64,000 nt of DNA. Source: Danxiaibacter flavus (GTDB lineage Bacteria; Bacteroidota; Bacteroidia; Chitinophagales; Chitinophagaceae). The position numbers and the translations under genes are program-made. Of the stretch, positions 41,584 to 49,949 are shown one piece after another. Position 1 is the stretch's first letter; every line of letters starts with the position of its first letter. The notes beneath the pieces were generated by a model that did no database searches, was not told the origin of the DNA, and saw nothing but the letters and a program-made list of their open reading frames with translations. The stretch spans positions 372,001 to 436,000 of the forward strand of contig NZ_JAULBC010000008.1 of assembly GCF_041060425.1 (NCBI RefSeq), in the 5' to 3' direction.

Positions 41584-42750
41584 CTAGACTAACCTCTTAA
41601 TCTTTTGGTCCCCGTCCCAATCAGGGAGCACAATCACTCCGGGTTGCATTCCCTTTTCAAAGAATCCCAATTCCTTGTCCATTAGTAGTGCTTTGGCGCC
41701 ATTGGCGGTCGACCAGGTAAGTATTTCCTCCAGTTCGATGTTAGGGAAGTGCTGGTGAATACTTTTGATTTCATCCCAAATGCTCAGGCTGTGGTTGCTT
41801 GCAAGGCTGTCTGTCCCCAAAACAATGGTGCAGTTATTTTTCCGAAGCAGTTCAAGCGGCGGTGTTGTGTCCTCTATATAAAGGTTGGCATTGATGCAGG
41901 TACAAAAGAACAGATCCTGCGCATAATCCTCTGAATGCTGATGAGCGAGGAAGATATCTTCAGGTCCGGTAAATGTATTGTGGACTAACAAGATATTTTT
42001 GGGCATGTTCAGATGCGGAAGGGTTGCGTACAGACTGTTCACTCCGGGTGGCTGGTAAAAAGAGATATCCATTTTAAAGAAATCAAACAGCTTTCTGAAC
42101 TCGCTGATGCCTGTAGTAAAGAAAGTTTCTTCCTGCAGGGTTTCCTGGTTGTGCATAGAAAGTACTTTCCCCGCAGCTTCAGCATTGATCAACTTCATTA
42201 ATTCAGTAGAAGTTGAGTACGGGGCATGTGGCACAATAACACTTGCATCCAGTCCGGATTGTATAAACCGATTGAGGATCTGTTGGCCCTGTTCAAAACG
42301 TTTTTCAGCAGATGGAGGAATAAATCCGCTCACCTCAATAAAATTCAGGTAGCGAAGATTATTTCGAAGTTTTTGATTCAATGTTGATGCATCATTGCAA
42401 ATGTCCGCAACGGCAACAATCCCGTTTTCGATCATTTCCTGTTCTCCTTTCGCAATCGCAGTTTCAATCTCGTCCATTGGAAAACTCCGCCTGGTCATCA
42501 CATTAATCACAAAGTCTACCAAGCCGGTTCCTTCGGGAATAAGTCCCTTTAAGAAGCTCAGTTCCAAATGACAATGGCAGTTCACAAATCCCGGCGAAAG
42601 AATTCCTTTGTATTGCTGCACGCCGTCGCCTGCGTCGGCCTCCGGTACAATTTCCTGGATTATGCCCCTCTCGTCTGTGATCAATACTGAGTTGCCGATA
42701 AAGTTTTCTCCTGTAAAGATCTTGTCTGCCTTGAATTTCAAACTTCCCAT
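41584..42750 (-). CDS. Amidohydrolase, probable aminodeoxyfutalosine deaminase
   Basis: A 388-residue metal-dependent hydrolase of the ATZ/TRZ-cytosine deaminase group. Metal and substrate motifs: GFVNCHCHLELSFLKG (H-x-H, about 57-72), VIVPHAPYSTS, SMHNQETLQEE, LLVHNTF and LGTDSLASNHSLSIWDE (about 320-337). The last is typical of 6-amino-6-deoxyfutalosine deaminases. In the futalosine route to menaquinone, this converts the MqnE product before hypoxanthine removal. mqnC lies 1.5 kb away, beyond prfA, supporting the role. ATG 42750 (MGSLKFKADKIFTGE) is preferred to an upstream start; a TATGTTTG box lies in the longer frame. Single-step function still inferred. Confidence 0.8.
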   Translation of the reverse strand: MGSLKFKADKIFTGENFIGNSVLITDERGIIQEIVPEADAGDGVQQYKGILSPGFVNCHCHLELSFLKGLIPEGTGLVDFVINVMTRRSFPMDEIETAIAKGEQEMIENGIVAVADICNDASTLNQKLRNNLRYLNFIEVSGFIPPSAEKRFEQGQQILNRFIQSGLDASVIVPHAPYSTSTELMKLINAEAAGKVLSMHNQETLQEETFFTTGISEFRKLFDFFKMDISFYQPPGVNSLYATLPHLNMPKNILLVHNTFTGPEDIFLAHQHSEDYAQDLFFCTCINANLYIEDTTPPLELLRKNNCTIVLGTDSLASNHSLSIWDEIKSIHQHFPNIELEEILTWSTANGAKALLMDKELGFFEKGMQPGVIVLPDWDGDQKIKRLV

Positions 42751-42778
42751 TTTGTAAAGATAGGATGGTATGCATTTG

Positions 42779-42786
42779 CAAACATA
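42779..42786 (-). promoter_or_regulatory. TAnnTTTG box (TATGTTTG) for the amidohydrolase
   Basis: Perfect -7 element on the minus strand 29 bp before ATG 42750, inside the longer open frame, supporting the shorter start. Confidence 0.55.
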
Positions 42787-42877
42787 TAAGGGAAAAATGT
42801 GGTGCAAGGATATCGGCGCTGTAAGAGGCCGTTGGCAGAGACTTGTAAAATCCGGCTGAAAAGCGTAATAAAACACT

Positions 42878-42885
42878 TAATTTTG
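42878..42885 (+). promoter_or_regulatory. TAnnTTTG box (TAATTTTG) upstream of prfA
   Basis: Perfect -7 element on the plus strand, 186 bp before prfA; no clear -33 partner. The rest of the 320-bp divergent region (42751-43070) shows no gene, tRNA or repeat that I can support. Confidence 0.4.
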
Positions 42886-43070
42886 CCGCCGCAAAAGCTG
42901 GTAATTACTTTTGTAATGTAATTGTGCCGGCCAGGAGTAAAAATGCTGTAACCGAAAATAGTAATGTAAGCAGGCAAACCCGTTGTTAATCGTATACACC
43001 CGGATGCAACCTGTTCACTTTCGAACACAATTTCCTGGCTGTGACTAGTACCAATCATATATAAACATAC

Positions 43071-44138
43071 ATGTTAGACAAACTGGAAGCCATAAAAGCA
43101 AGATTCGAGCAGGTAGGCGTAGCTCTGACCAACCCGGATATTGTTAGTAATAATAAAGAATTCAGCAGGCTGAGTAAGGAATATCGCCAGCTCGAAAAAA
43201 TCGTTCAGCCATTTGAACAGTATAAAAGAGTGTTGGCTGATTACGATTTTGGCAAAGAGGCCTTAAATGGAAATGACGAAGAGATGCGGGAACTTGCAAA
43301 AATGGAACTGCCGGAATTGGAAGAGAAGAAGGATAGTTTGGAAAAAGAGCTGAAAAAGCTGCTGATCCCAAAAGATCCGCAGGATGATAAGAATGCGATG
43401 CTTGAAATTCGCGCGGGTACAGGTGGCGATGAAGCCAGCCTGTTTGCCGGCGACTTATTAGGCATGTATTTACGTTATTGTGCGAAGAAGGGTTGGAAGA
43501 CTTCCATCGCCAGTGAAAGCGAAGGAACAGTTGGAGGGTATAAAGAAGTTGTGGTAGAGGTTGAGGGCGAAGATGTATACGGAACACTGAAGTTTGAAAG
43601 CGGCGTGCATCGTGTACAGCGTGTGCCTAATACAGAAACACAGGGACGTGTGCACACGTCGGCTGCTACAGTGGCTGTGATGCCTGAGGCTGAAGAGATT
43701 GATTTTGAGCTGAGAGAAAGTGATGTGAAAATGGAAACGGCACGAAGTGGTGGTGCCGGTGGACAGAACGTAAACAAGGTAGAAACGAAAGTAATGCTTA
43801 CGCACTTACCTACAGGTACGGTGGTGATATGCCAGACTGAACGTACGCAGCTTGGCAACCGCGAGAAAGCAATGACAATGTTACGTACCCGTCTTTATGA
43901 AGAACAAGTGCGTAAACAGGAAGAAGAAATTGCCCGTCATAGAAAAACAATGGTAAGCACCGGCGACAGAAGTGCCAAAATACGCACGTACAACTGGCCG
44001 CAGGGAAGGGTTACCGATCACAGAATCGGTCTAACCTCCTATAATCTCGATGCCGTAATTAATGGTGATCTGGATGAGTTTATTGAAGCGCTACAGGTTG
44101 CCGAGAACGCGGAAAAAATGACACAGGAAACTGCATAA
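43071..44138 (+). CDS. prfA: Peptide chain release factor 1
   Basis: A 355-residue class I release factor ending translation at UAA and UAG. The catalytic GGQ lies in ARSGGAGGQNVNKVE (about 224-238) and its glutamine is the usual PrmC methylation site. The domain-2 region has RVPNTETQGRVHTSAATVAVMPE, where the RF1 PxT-type codon motif (PTET-like) reads P-N-T-E-T. The C-terminal RIRTYNWPQGRVTDHRIG is RF1-like. Length is standard. Start ATG 43071. It is 88 bp before mqnC on the same strand. Confidence 0.96.
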   Translation: MLDKLEAIKARFEQVGVALTNPDIVSNNKEFSRLSKEYRQLEKIVQPFEQYKRVLADYDFGKEALNGNDEEMRELAKMELPELEEKKDSLEKELKKLLIPKDPQDDKNAMLEIRAGTGGDEASLFAGDLLGMYLRYCAKKGWKTSIASESEGTVGGYKEVVVEVEGEDVYGTLKFESGVHRVQRVPNTETQGRVHTSAATVAVMPEAEEIDFELRESDVKMETARSGGAGGQNVNKVETKVMLTHLPTGTVVICQTERTQLGNREKAMTMLRTRLYEEQVRKQEEEIARHRKTMVSTGDRSAKIRTYNWPQGRVTDHRIGLTSYNLDAVINGDLDEFIEALQVAENAEKMTQETA

Positions 44139-44226
44139 TTGCAATAAAATAATTCTGCCTGCAATTCGATATACATCTGCCATAAGAGCTTGAATGTTGA
44201 CTTTGAAACCGATTAATTAAAATTGC

Positions 44227-45354
44227 ATGATGAAGCTAGATGAGTTATATAACAGGGCGCTGAACTTTGAGTTTTTAAGTATAGAGGAAGGGATGTTCTT
44301 ATTTGAACATGCCCCGCTAACGGAACTGATGTTTATCGCTGACGAGTTAAGGAAAAAGCAGGTACCTCATGGTAAAGTTACCTGGCAGATTGACCGTAAT
44401 GTGAACACTACGAACGTGTGCATTGCGAATTGTAAGTTTTGTAATTTTTACCGCATACCGGGTCACGCAGACGCCTATATAACCGATATGGATACTTATC
44501 GTCGCAAGATAAACGAGACGATTAAGTATGGCGGTGATCAGTTGCTGTTACAAGGCGGCCACCACCCGGAACTTGGACTTGATTTTTATACAAATACTTT
44601 CCGCCAGATAAAGCAGGAATTTCCAACAATCAAATTGCATGCGCTCGGCCCACCGGAAGTTGCACATATTTGTAAACTGGAAAAAATGAGTCATCATGAT
44701 GTATTGGTGGCCCTGAAAGAAGCTGGTCTTGATTCATTACCGGGTGCTGGTGCGGAGATTCTTGTGGATCGCGTGCGCAGATTGATCAGCAAAGGAAAAT
44801 GCGGCGCTGATGAGTGGCTGGATATCATGCATGAGGCTCACAAACTGAACATCACAACAAGTGCAACGATGATGTTTGGTCACGTGGAAACGCTGGAAGA
44901 AAGATTTATTCACCTGGTTCGCCTTCGCGAAGTGCAAGCGAAAAAGCCTGAGAATGCAAAAGGATTTTTAGCGTTCATTCCATGGACTTTCCAGGATGTT
45001 GATACCTTATTGACGCGCATCCGTGGTGTGCACAACCTGACCACGGCCGAAGAGTATATCCGCATGATCGCTATTTGCCGTATCATGTTGCCAAACGTGA
45101 AGAATATCCAGGCAAGCTGGCTGACAGTTGGTAAACAAACTGCGCAGATCTGTTTAAATGCTGGCGCCAACGATTGGGGCAGCATTATGATTGAAGAGAA
45201 TGTGGTAAGTGCTGCAGGTGCTCCGCATCGCTTTACCTCAACCACAATCCAGAATGCCATTCGCGAAGCAGGTTTCGAGCCTCAGTTGCGTAACCAGCAA
45301 TACGAGTGGCGCGAAATACCTGAAGCAATTATTGAGCAGGTAGTGGATTATTAG
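44227..45354 (+). CDS. mqnC: Cyclic dehypoxanthinyl futalosine synthase
   Basis: A 375-residue radical SAM enzyme cyclising dehypoxanthine futalosine in the futalosine route to menaquinone. The cluster motif is CIANCKFCNFYR (C-x3-C-x2-C, about 64-75). Family blocks: GGDQLLLQGGHHPELGLDFY, LHALGPPEV, LPGAGAEILVDRVRR, ATMMFGHVETLEER, FIPWTFQ, QASWLTVG, and GANDWGSIMIEENVVSAAG. ATG 44227 or 44230 begins the protein. The stop is followed by AAAGCTTAAAGCCTAAAGC-type repeats and then a terminator. Menaquinone is the respiratory quinone in this phylum. Confidence 0.94.
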   Translation: MMKLDELYNRALNFEFLSIEEGMFLFEHAPLTELMFIADELRKKQVPHGKVTWQIDRNVNTTNVCIANCKFCNFYRIPGHADAYITDMDTYRRKINETIKYGGDQLLLQGGHHPELGLDFYTNTFRQIKQEFPTIKLHALGPPEVAHICKLEKMSHHDVLVALKEAGLDSLPGAGAEILVDRVRRLISKGKCGADEWLDIMHEAHKLNITTSATMMFGHVETLEERFIHLVRLREVQAKKPENAKGFLAFIPWTFQDVDTLLTRIRGVHNLTTAEEYIRMIAICRIMLPNVKNIQASWLTVGKQTAQICLNAGANDWGSIMIEENVVSAAGAPHRFTSTTIQNAIREAGFEPQLRNQQYEWREIPEAIIEQVVDY

Positions 45355-45390
45355 AAAGCTTAAAGCCTAAAGCGTAAAGCTTAACGCTGA
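45354..45390 (+). repeat. AAAGCTTAAAGCCTAAAGC array at the mqnC stop
   Basis: About four 8-bp units start directly after TAG. Unusually, an intrinsic terminator follows 25 bp later. Confidence 0.65.
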
Positions 45391-45414
45391 TGCAGAAGCG
45401 GCTACAATTATAAT

Positions 45415-45463
45415 AACAGCGGAAGTTGGCGGACTAAATGTTTTGCAAACTTCCGCTGTTGCT
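45415..45463 (+). terminator. Intrinsic terminator after mqnC
   Basis: AACAGCGGAAGTT and AACTTCCGCTGTT arms (13 bp, perfect) around a 20-nt loop, followed by GCTTTAACC. Confidence 0.72.
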
Positions 45464-45524
45464 TTAACCTGGTTCCATGCGCTCTAATCTTTGGTTCTTT
45501 GGGCATCCACAAAAAGGAGTAAGT

Positions 45525-45565
45525 CTCGAACTAGGTACTTCGTACTTCGTAAATCGTACTTCTTG
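45525..45565. repeat. GTACTTCGTACTTCGTAAATCG array
   Basis: TACGAAGTACG-family units in inverted orientation relative to 18055-18086, upstream of the gpsA promoter. The remainder of the 45355-45657 gap holds only the repeats, terminator and promoter listed. Confidence 0.7.
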
Positions 45566-45599
45566 AGAAGTATTTGATCCACACTCTGATGATATTGAA

Positions 45600-45630
45600 T
45601 TGCCTTTTACTTTAAGGTTTGCTAAGTTTG
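45600..45630 (+). promoter_or_regulatory. Promoter for gpsA
   Basis: TTG (45600-45602), 20-bp spacer and perfect TAAGTTTG (45623-45630). The transcript would start near 45636, 22 bp before ATG 45658, and excludes a longer reading frame opening with TTG at 45619. Confidence 0.8.
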
Positions 45631-45657
45631 CTGTGTAGAACCAATAAATTAGTGTGT

Positions 45658-46665
45658 ATGCAATTCGGAATTATAGGAAGCGGGAGCTGGGCCACTGCGC
45701 TGGCGAAGATTCTTACAGACAATCATCAGCAGATAAAATGGTGGGTAAGAAATAGTGACACGATACAGCATATTGGCAGCCGAAAGCATAATCCACATTA
45801 CTTAAGTACAGCTTTTTTCAATACCAGCTTACTGGATATGAGCAGCAGCCTGGAATATATTGTGGAGAATTCCGAAATAGTGCTTATTGCATCTCCGTCG
45901 GCATTTATTCATAACACGTTAAACGTCTTAAACAAAGATGCTTTCGCCGGCAAGAAAATATTATCTGCAGTTAAAGGCATTCTGCCTGACAGCAATCTGT
46001 TGTTGAACGAGTATCTTTTCAATGATTTTAATGTAAACCTTGAAAATTACTTTGCAATACTTGGGCCTTGCCATGCGGAGGAAGTGGCGGCTGAAAAGCT
46101 TTCTTATCTGACATTCTGCGGTGTTGATGAAGCTTACGCCCAACGTATAGCGGACTGTTTTAAGACGCCTTACATCAATACTATCGTGAATCATGATGTG
46201 ATAGGTGCACAGTATGCTGCGGTATTAAAAAATGTATATGCATTGGGCGCAGGGATTGTACACGGACTTGAATATGGCGATAATTTCCTGAGTGTTTACA
46301 TTGCCAACTGTGCAAATGAGATGACCGGTTTTCTGCGCAAGGTATATCACGCCAACAATGATGAGGAGAAAGAACATATCAATTACTCCGCGTCTGCTTA
46401 TTTAGGAGATCTGTTGGTTACCTGTTACTCGCTTTATAGCCGTAATCGCATGTTCGGCAATATGATCGGTAAGGGTTATTCCGTAAAAGCAGCACAATTA
46501 GAATTGAACATGGTGGCCGAAGGTTATAATGCCAGTAAATGTATGTTTAAAGCCAACGAAACAGTAGGGGCTCATATGCCGGTGCTGAATAATATTTATA
46601 ACATCCTGTGGCAGCACATTCCTGCGGCAGAGGCTTTTGATAAGGTAGAACAATTGCTGGTTTAA
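45658..46665 (+). CDS. gpsA: NAD(P)H-dependent glycerol-3-phosphate dehydrogenase
   Basis: A 335-residue enzyme reducing dihydroxyacetone phosphate to sn-glycerol 3-phosphate for phospholipid synthesis, upstream of PlsY. Visible: FGIIGSGSWATALAKIL (G-x-G-x-W-A, 3-19), WWVRNSD, LIASPSAFI, SAVKGI, AILGPCHAEEVAAE, the catalytic lysine region YAAVLKNVYALGAGIVHG, GDLLVTCYSLYSRNRMFG and EGYNASKCMFK. The promoter fixes the start at ATG 45658. It converges on hemW with only 9 bp between stops. Confidence 0.95.
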   Translation: MQFGIIGSGSWATALAKILTDNHQQIKWWVRNSDTIQHIGSRKHNPHYLSTAFFNTSLLDMSSSLEYIVENSEIVLIASPSAFIHNTLNVLNKDAFAGKKILSAVKGILPDSNLLLNEYLFNDFNVNLENYFAILGPCHAEEVAAEKLSYLTFCGVDEAYAQRIADCFKTPYINTIVNHDVIGAQYAAVLKNVYALGAGIVHGLEYGDNFLSVYIANCANEMTGFLRKVYHANNDEEKEHINYSASAYLGDLLVTCYSLYSRNRMFGNMIGKGYSVKAAQLELNMVAEGYNASKCMFKANETVGAHMPVLNNIYNILWQHIPAAEAFDKVEQLLV

Positions 46666-46674
46666 GACACATGT

Positions 46675-47796
46675 CTATCTAAAGAGATCCGCTGCAATTC
46701 CATCAGCCATTAATTTGCCTTTTTGTGTAAGAATGAGACGGTCGTTTTTATGCTCCATTAAATTGTGCTGTAAAAACTTTTCTGCGTCCCTGACAATTTC
46801 TTCAGCTTGTTTGTCCGACCAATGCAGCTGCACATAAGGAACTGACAATCCTTCCATAGTACGCAGGCTCGTCATAATGTACTCATTCAATTGTTGCTCG
46901 GGTGTGAGTTGCTCAATTTCGAAAGGGACAATATTCTGCTCAATGCTTTTAAGATATAAAGCATTATTTGCCACATTCCATTGGCGCGATGTGCCGTTAA
47001 AAGAATGCGCGGAAGGGCCAAGGCCAAGATAAGATGCGCCTTTCCAGTAGCTGCTGTTATGCCTGCTGCGGTGACCAGGCTTTGCAAAATTGGATATTTC
47101 ATAGTGCTCCCAGCCGGCTTCTTGCATCCATTGCATCAGCAATTCAAATTGATGACCTTGCTTGTCAGCACTCACATCTTCAATCCTGTGTTTCTTTATC
47201 ATATCGGCAAGCGCAGTTTTTGCTTCAACGGTTAGCGCATAACAGGAAAGATGTGTAATGCCGAGCGAAAGCGCTTTGTCAACATTATGCTTCCACTGTT
47301 CATCTGTCAACGTAGGTGTTCCATAGATCAGGTCAATTGTGAGATTGTCAAACCCAGCCTGGTGTGCGAGATGAATGCACGCTTCTGCCTGAGTTGCATT
47401 GTGGGCGCGGTTCATCCATTTCAAATCCTCTTCAAAAAAAGATTGAATGCCGATGCTTAGCCTGTTGACACCAGCCTCTTTCCATCCGGCGAGCTTTTCT
47501 GCAGTAATATCATCGGGGTTAGATTCAAGTGTAATTTCCGCATCGGGATCAACATCAAAAAGCTTTTTGAAAGTGGCAATTAGTTTGGATAAGTCTTCAA
47601 GTGGTAGAAGAGACGGTGTTCCTCCTCCAAAATAAATTGTTTCCACTTTGCCTGAAATGTAATCTTTCCGCAATTCGGCTTCATGGACAATGGCCTCACT
47701 CATAGCCTGTATTTGCTTTGTGTTTGTACTGAAGTGAAAGTTACAATAGTGGCAGGCTTTCCTGCAAAATGGAATATGAATATAAATGCCAGGCAT
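46675..47796 (-). CDS. hemW: Radical SAM family heme chaperone HemW
   Basis: A 373-residue protein of the HemN-like group. The cluster motif is CRKACHYCNFHF (C-x3-C-x2-C, about 10-21). Other features are YFGGGTPSLLP, ESNPDDITAEKL, RLSIGIQSF, NLTIDLIYGTP, HLSCYALTVE and a C-terminal HemW domain. The second-cysteine pattern C-N-F rather than C-x-F-C places it with HemW, which carries heme, rather than coproporphyrinogen oxidase. A minus-strand TATTTTTG box lies just 6 bp upstream of ATG 47796, so a nearly leaderless transcript is possible. Confidence 0.92.
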   Translation of the reverse strand: MPGIYIHIPFCRKACHYCNFHFSTNTKQIQAMSEAIVHEAELRKDYISGKVETIYFGGGTPSLLPLEDLSKLIATFKKLFDVDPDAEITLESNPDDITAEKLAGWKEAGVNRLSIGIQSFFEEDLKWMNRAHNATQAEACIHLAHQAGFDNLTIDLIYGTPTLTDEQWKHNVDKALSLGITHLSCYALTVEAKTALADMIKKHRIEDVSADKQGHQFELLMQWMQEAGWEHYEISNFAKPGHRSRHNSSYWKGASYLGLGPSAHSFNGTSRQWNVANNALYLKSIEQNIVPFEIEQLTPEQQLNEYIMTSLRTMEGLSVPYVQLHWSDKQAEEIVRDAEKFLQHNLMEHKNDRLILTQKGKLMADGIAADLFR

Positions 47797-47838
47797 ACCC
47801 GCAAAAATAAAATAACCATGAAGATGTGTTTAAAAAGA

Positions 47839-47868
47839 TTTGACTTAGTTATTATCACATTATTTTTG
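47839..47868 (+). promoter_or_regulatory. Promoter for the DUF4271-hemD unit
   Basis: TTTG (47839-47842), 18-bp spacer and perfect TATTTTTG (47861-47868); about 67 bp of leader before ATG 47941. Confidence 0.65.
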
Positions 47869-47940
47869 CGGTCTGATAAAAGGATGTAACCCACATTTGA
47901 AGGGGGATGTATTATCCTGACAAAAACCGAAGACGAACGG

Positions 47941-48936
47941 ATGAAGTATATTTACCAATTGTTTTTTTTACTGCTGCTTTTTCCTTTTGCTGCAACAGCA
48001 CAAAAAGATAGTTCATCCAAACGGGTAAAACCTCCGGCTGTAAAGACGTCAAAAGACACTGTTCTGAATAAACAGGTAACTGTGCCCACTGCATCCGTAT
48101 CGCTCCAGGACTCAATCAGACGGGATTCTGCAAGAAAAGTGGCCGATTCAATCAGCAGAATAGCGGCTCCTCCAAGAATAATTACATGGGAAAATGATAC
48201 GCTGTACAACAAGGTGTTTGAAGTGCCTTTTCTTCCTGTAAAAGCAGAGCACGTTTTCAGAATTGATTCCGTAAGACAACCACAGTCTAAGGATGAGTTG
48301 TTTTATGTGTTCGTCGGCATCTTTCTGTTTCTCGGCTTTATCCGGTTTATCTTCCCCAAATACTTTCAGAACATATTCAGGCTTTTCTTTCAAACTTCCT
48401 TCAGGCAGAAGCAAACACGCGAACAGCTTTTGCAAGACACCCTTCCATCGCTGCTTATGAATATTTTCTTTGTGCTGGTAGGCGGTCTTTTAATTACACT
48501 TTTATCACTGGAGCATCATTGGGTTAAAGCCGATTTTTGGCAAACGCTTTTGTATTGCTCAGGGTTACTGGCAGGCGTTTACATTGTAAAATACTTGTTT
48601 TTAAAGTTTGCCGGATGGGTGTTTAATGTGCGTGACGCCGCTGAAACCTACGCTTTTATAGTTTTTTTAATAAACAAAATATTAGGAGTTGTAGTCCTTC
48701 CGTTGCTGCTTTTTTACGCTTTTTCGGATGGCGAAGTGGCCAAAACTCTGATTACTATTATTTTATGCATAATCGTATTAATGATAGCTTACAGGTACAT
48801 TGCATCGCTGTCAATTATCAGAAATAACTTGAAAGTAAGTGCATTACAGTTTTTTATATACCTTTGCGCAGTTGAAATGGTACCCATGATGATCATCTAT
48901 AAGGTATTGTTTAACCTGATAATGAAAAACAACTAA
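47941..48936 (+). CDS. DUF4271 membrane protein
   Basis: A 331-residue protein of Bacteroidota family DUF4271. It has a signal peptide (QLFFLLLLFPFAATAQ), a charged periplasmic or extracellular segment (about 20-105), then about eight hydrophobic segments from 118 onward (ELFYVFVGIFLFLGFIRFIF, LLMNIFFVLVGGLLITLLS, LLYCSGLLAGVYIVKYLF, YAFIVFLINKILGVVVLPLLLFYAF, LITIILCIIVLMIAYRYI, FIYLCAVEMVPMMIIYKVLF). Function unknown. hemD follows 22 bp later, an arrangement common in the phylum. Confidence 0.88.
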   Translation: MKYIYQLFFLLLLFPFAATAQKDSSSKRVKPPAVKTSKDTVLNKQVTVPTASVSLQDSIRRDSARKVADSISRIAAPPRIITWENDTLYNKVFEVPFLPVKAEHVFRIDSVRQPQSKDELFYVFVGIFLFLGFIRFIFPKYFQNIFRLFFQTSFRQKQTREQLLQDTLPSLLMNIFFVLVGGLLITLLSLEHHWVKADFWQTLLYCSGLLAGVYIVKYLFLKFAGWVFNVRDAAETYAFIVFLINKILGVVVLPLLLFYAFSDGEVAKTLITIILCIIVLMIAYRYIASLSIIRNNLKVSALQFFIYLCAVEMVPMMIIYKVLFNLIMKNN

Positions 48937-48958
48937 ATTTTTAACTCAGAATAACAGC

Positions 48959-49759
48959 ATGGTAAAGATCGGGTCAAAAAATTCACAAGATGCTGTAAAA
49001 GGCGCTAGAAAAATTCTGATTACCCAACCAAGGCCTGAAAGCGATAAATCCCCGTATTTTGAACTAGCCAGGAAACATAACCTTGAATTGGTTTTCCACC
49101 CTTTTATTCGTCTTGATGCTATACCTGCCAGAGATTTCAGAAAACAGAAGATAGATATAGCAAAATTCTCCGCTGTTATTTTCACCAGCCGGAACGCTAT
49201 CGATCACTTCTTCCGTATGTGCGAAGAGATGAAGGTTACGATTAGCCAGGATACTAAATATTTCTGTGTTACCGAAGCCGTTGCCCTTTACTTACAAAAG
49301 TTTATCCTATACAGAAAACGTAAGGTTTTTTACGGAGCCGATGGTTCCAATAAGAGCCTGTTTGATGTTATAAACAAACATAAAAGCAACGAAAGCTTCC
49401 TGTATGTGTGCAGCGAGAATCAGCAGGATAACGACATTGTAAACTGGTTGAAAGCGAATAACTGTGAATTTCAGCTTGCATTCATGTACCGTACTATCAG
49501 CAATGAAGTAAAAGAGGTGATGGATAAAACTGAATTTGATATCATTTGCTTCTTTACGCCAAGCGGTATTAAGAGTTTGCTGGATAACTATCCTGACTAT
49601 CAGCAAAACGGAACTTCATTCGGCGCTTTTGGAAGCAACACAATGAAGTTTGCTGAAGAGGCAGGTTTTAAAGTTGACATTAAGGCTCCTGCACCACAGG
49701 CTCCAAGCATGGTTGCAGCCTTAGAGCAATTTTTCAGCAAGCAAAATGTAGCCAAATAA
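48959..49759 (+). CDS. hemD: Uroporphyrinogen-III synthase
   Basis: A 266-residue enzyme of tetrapyrrole synthesis that cyclises hydroxymethylbilane with D-ring inversion. Two alternating alpha/beta lobes are seen: KILITQPRPESDKSPYFELA, VIFTSRNAIDHFF, KYFCVTEAVALYL, then FLYVCSENQQDNDIVNWL, MYRTISNEV, IICFFTPSGIKSLL and FGSNTMKFAEEAGFKVDI. TSRNA and TPSGI mark the conserved loops of an otherwise variable family. ATG 48959 gives a short N-terminal extension before KILITQP. Co-transcribed with the DUF4271 gene; an intrinsic terminator follows. Confidence 0.88.
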   Translation: MVKIGSKNSQDAVKGARKILITQPRPESDKSPYFELARKHNLELVFHPFIRLDAIPARDFRKQKIDIAKFSAVIFTSRNAIDHFFRMCEEMKVTISQDTKYFCVTEAVALYLQKFILYRKRKVFYGADGSNKSLFDVINKHKSNESFLYVCSENQQDNDIVNWLKANNCEFQLAFMYRTISNEVKEVMDKTEFDIICFFTPSGIKSLLDNYPDYQQNGTSFGAFGSNTMKFAEEAGFKVDIKAPAPQAPSMVAALEQFFSKQNVAK

Positions 49760-49795
49760 ATTTATTGCCATAAGTGCAATCGATTTAAAATAAAA

Positions 49796-49830
49796 GAGCC
49801 CGCTAATCACATTTAGCGGGCTCAATTTGT
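49796..49830 (+). terminator. Intrinsic terminator after hemD
   Basis: GAGCCCGCTAA, loop TCACAT, TTAGCGGGCTC followed by AATTTG: perfect 11-bp stem. Confidence 0.88.
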
Positions 49831-49854
49831 TATTTATAATAAGAAGGATTTCCT

Positions 49855-49949
49855 CCTTATACCTCACACCTAACGCCTCAAACCATTTGCATTTGCAATC
49901 AGAATATTGTCACACCTCACATCGTACACCGTACATCTAACATCACGCA
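49855..49949. repeat. CTCACACC and GTACACCGTACATCTAACATC arrays
   Basis: Inverted units of the GATGTTAGATGTACGG family (49912-49943), preceded by ACCTCACACCTAACGCCTC-type units, abut the stop of the FkbM gene on its coding strand. Confidence 0.7.

Noticed and set aside
42887..43060. Possible tRNA or riboswitch upstream of prfA
   Set aside because: I looked for a TTCGANTC T-arm and paired ends and found none; no known aptamer motif is recognisable.
47797..47809. Leaderless hemW promoter (TATTTTTG 6 bp before the ATG)
   Set aside because: The -7 match is perfect but no -33 partner exists, so it is mentioned only as a possibility under hemW.
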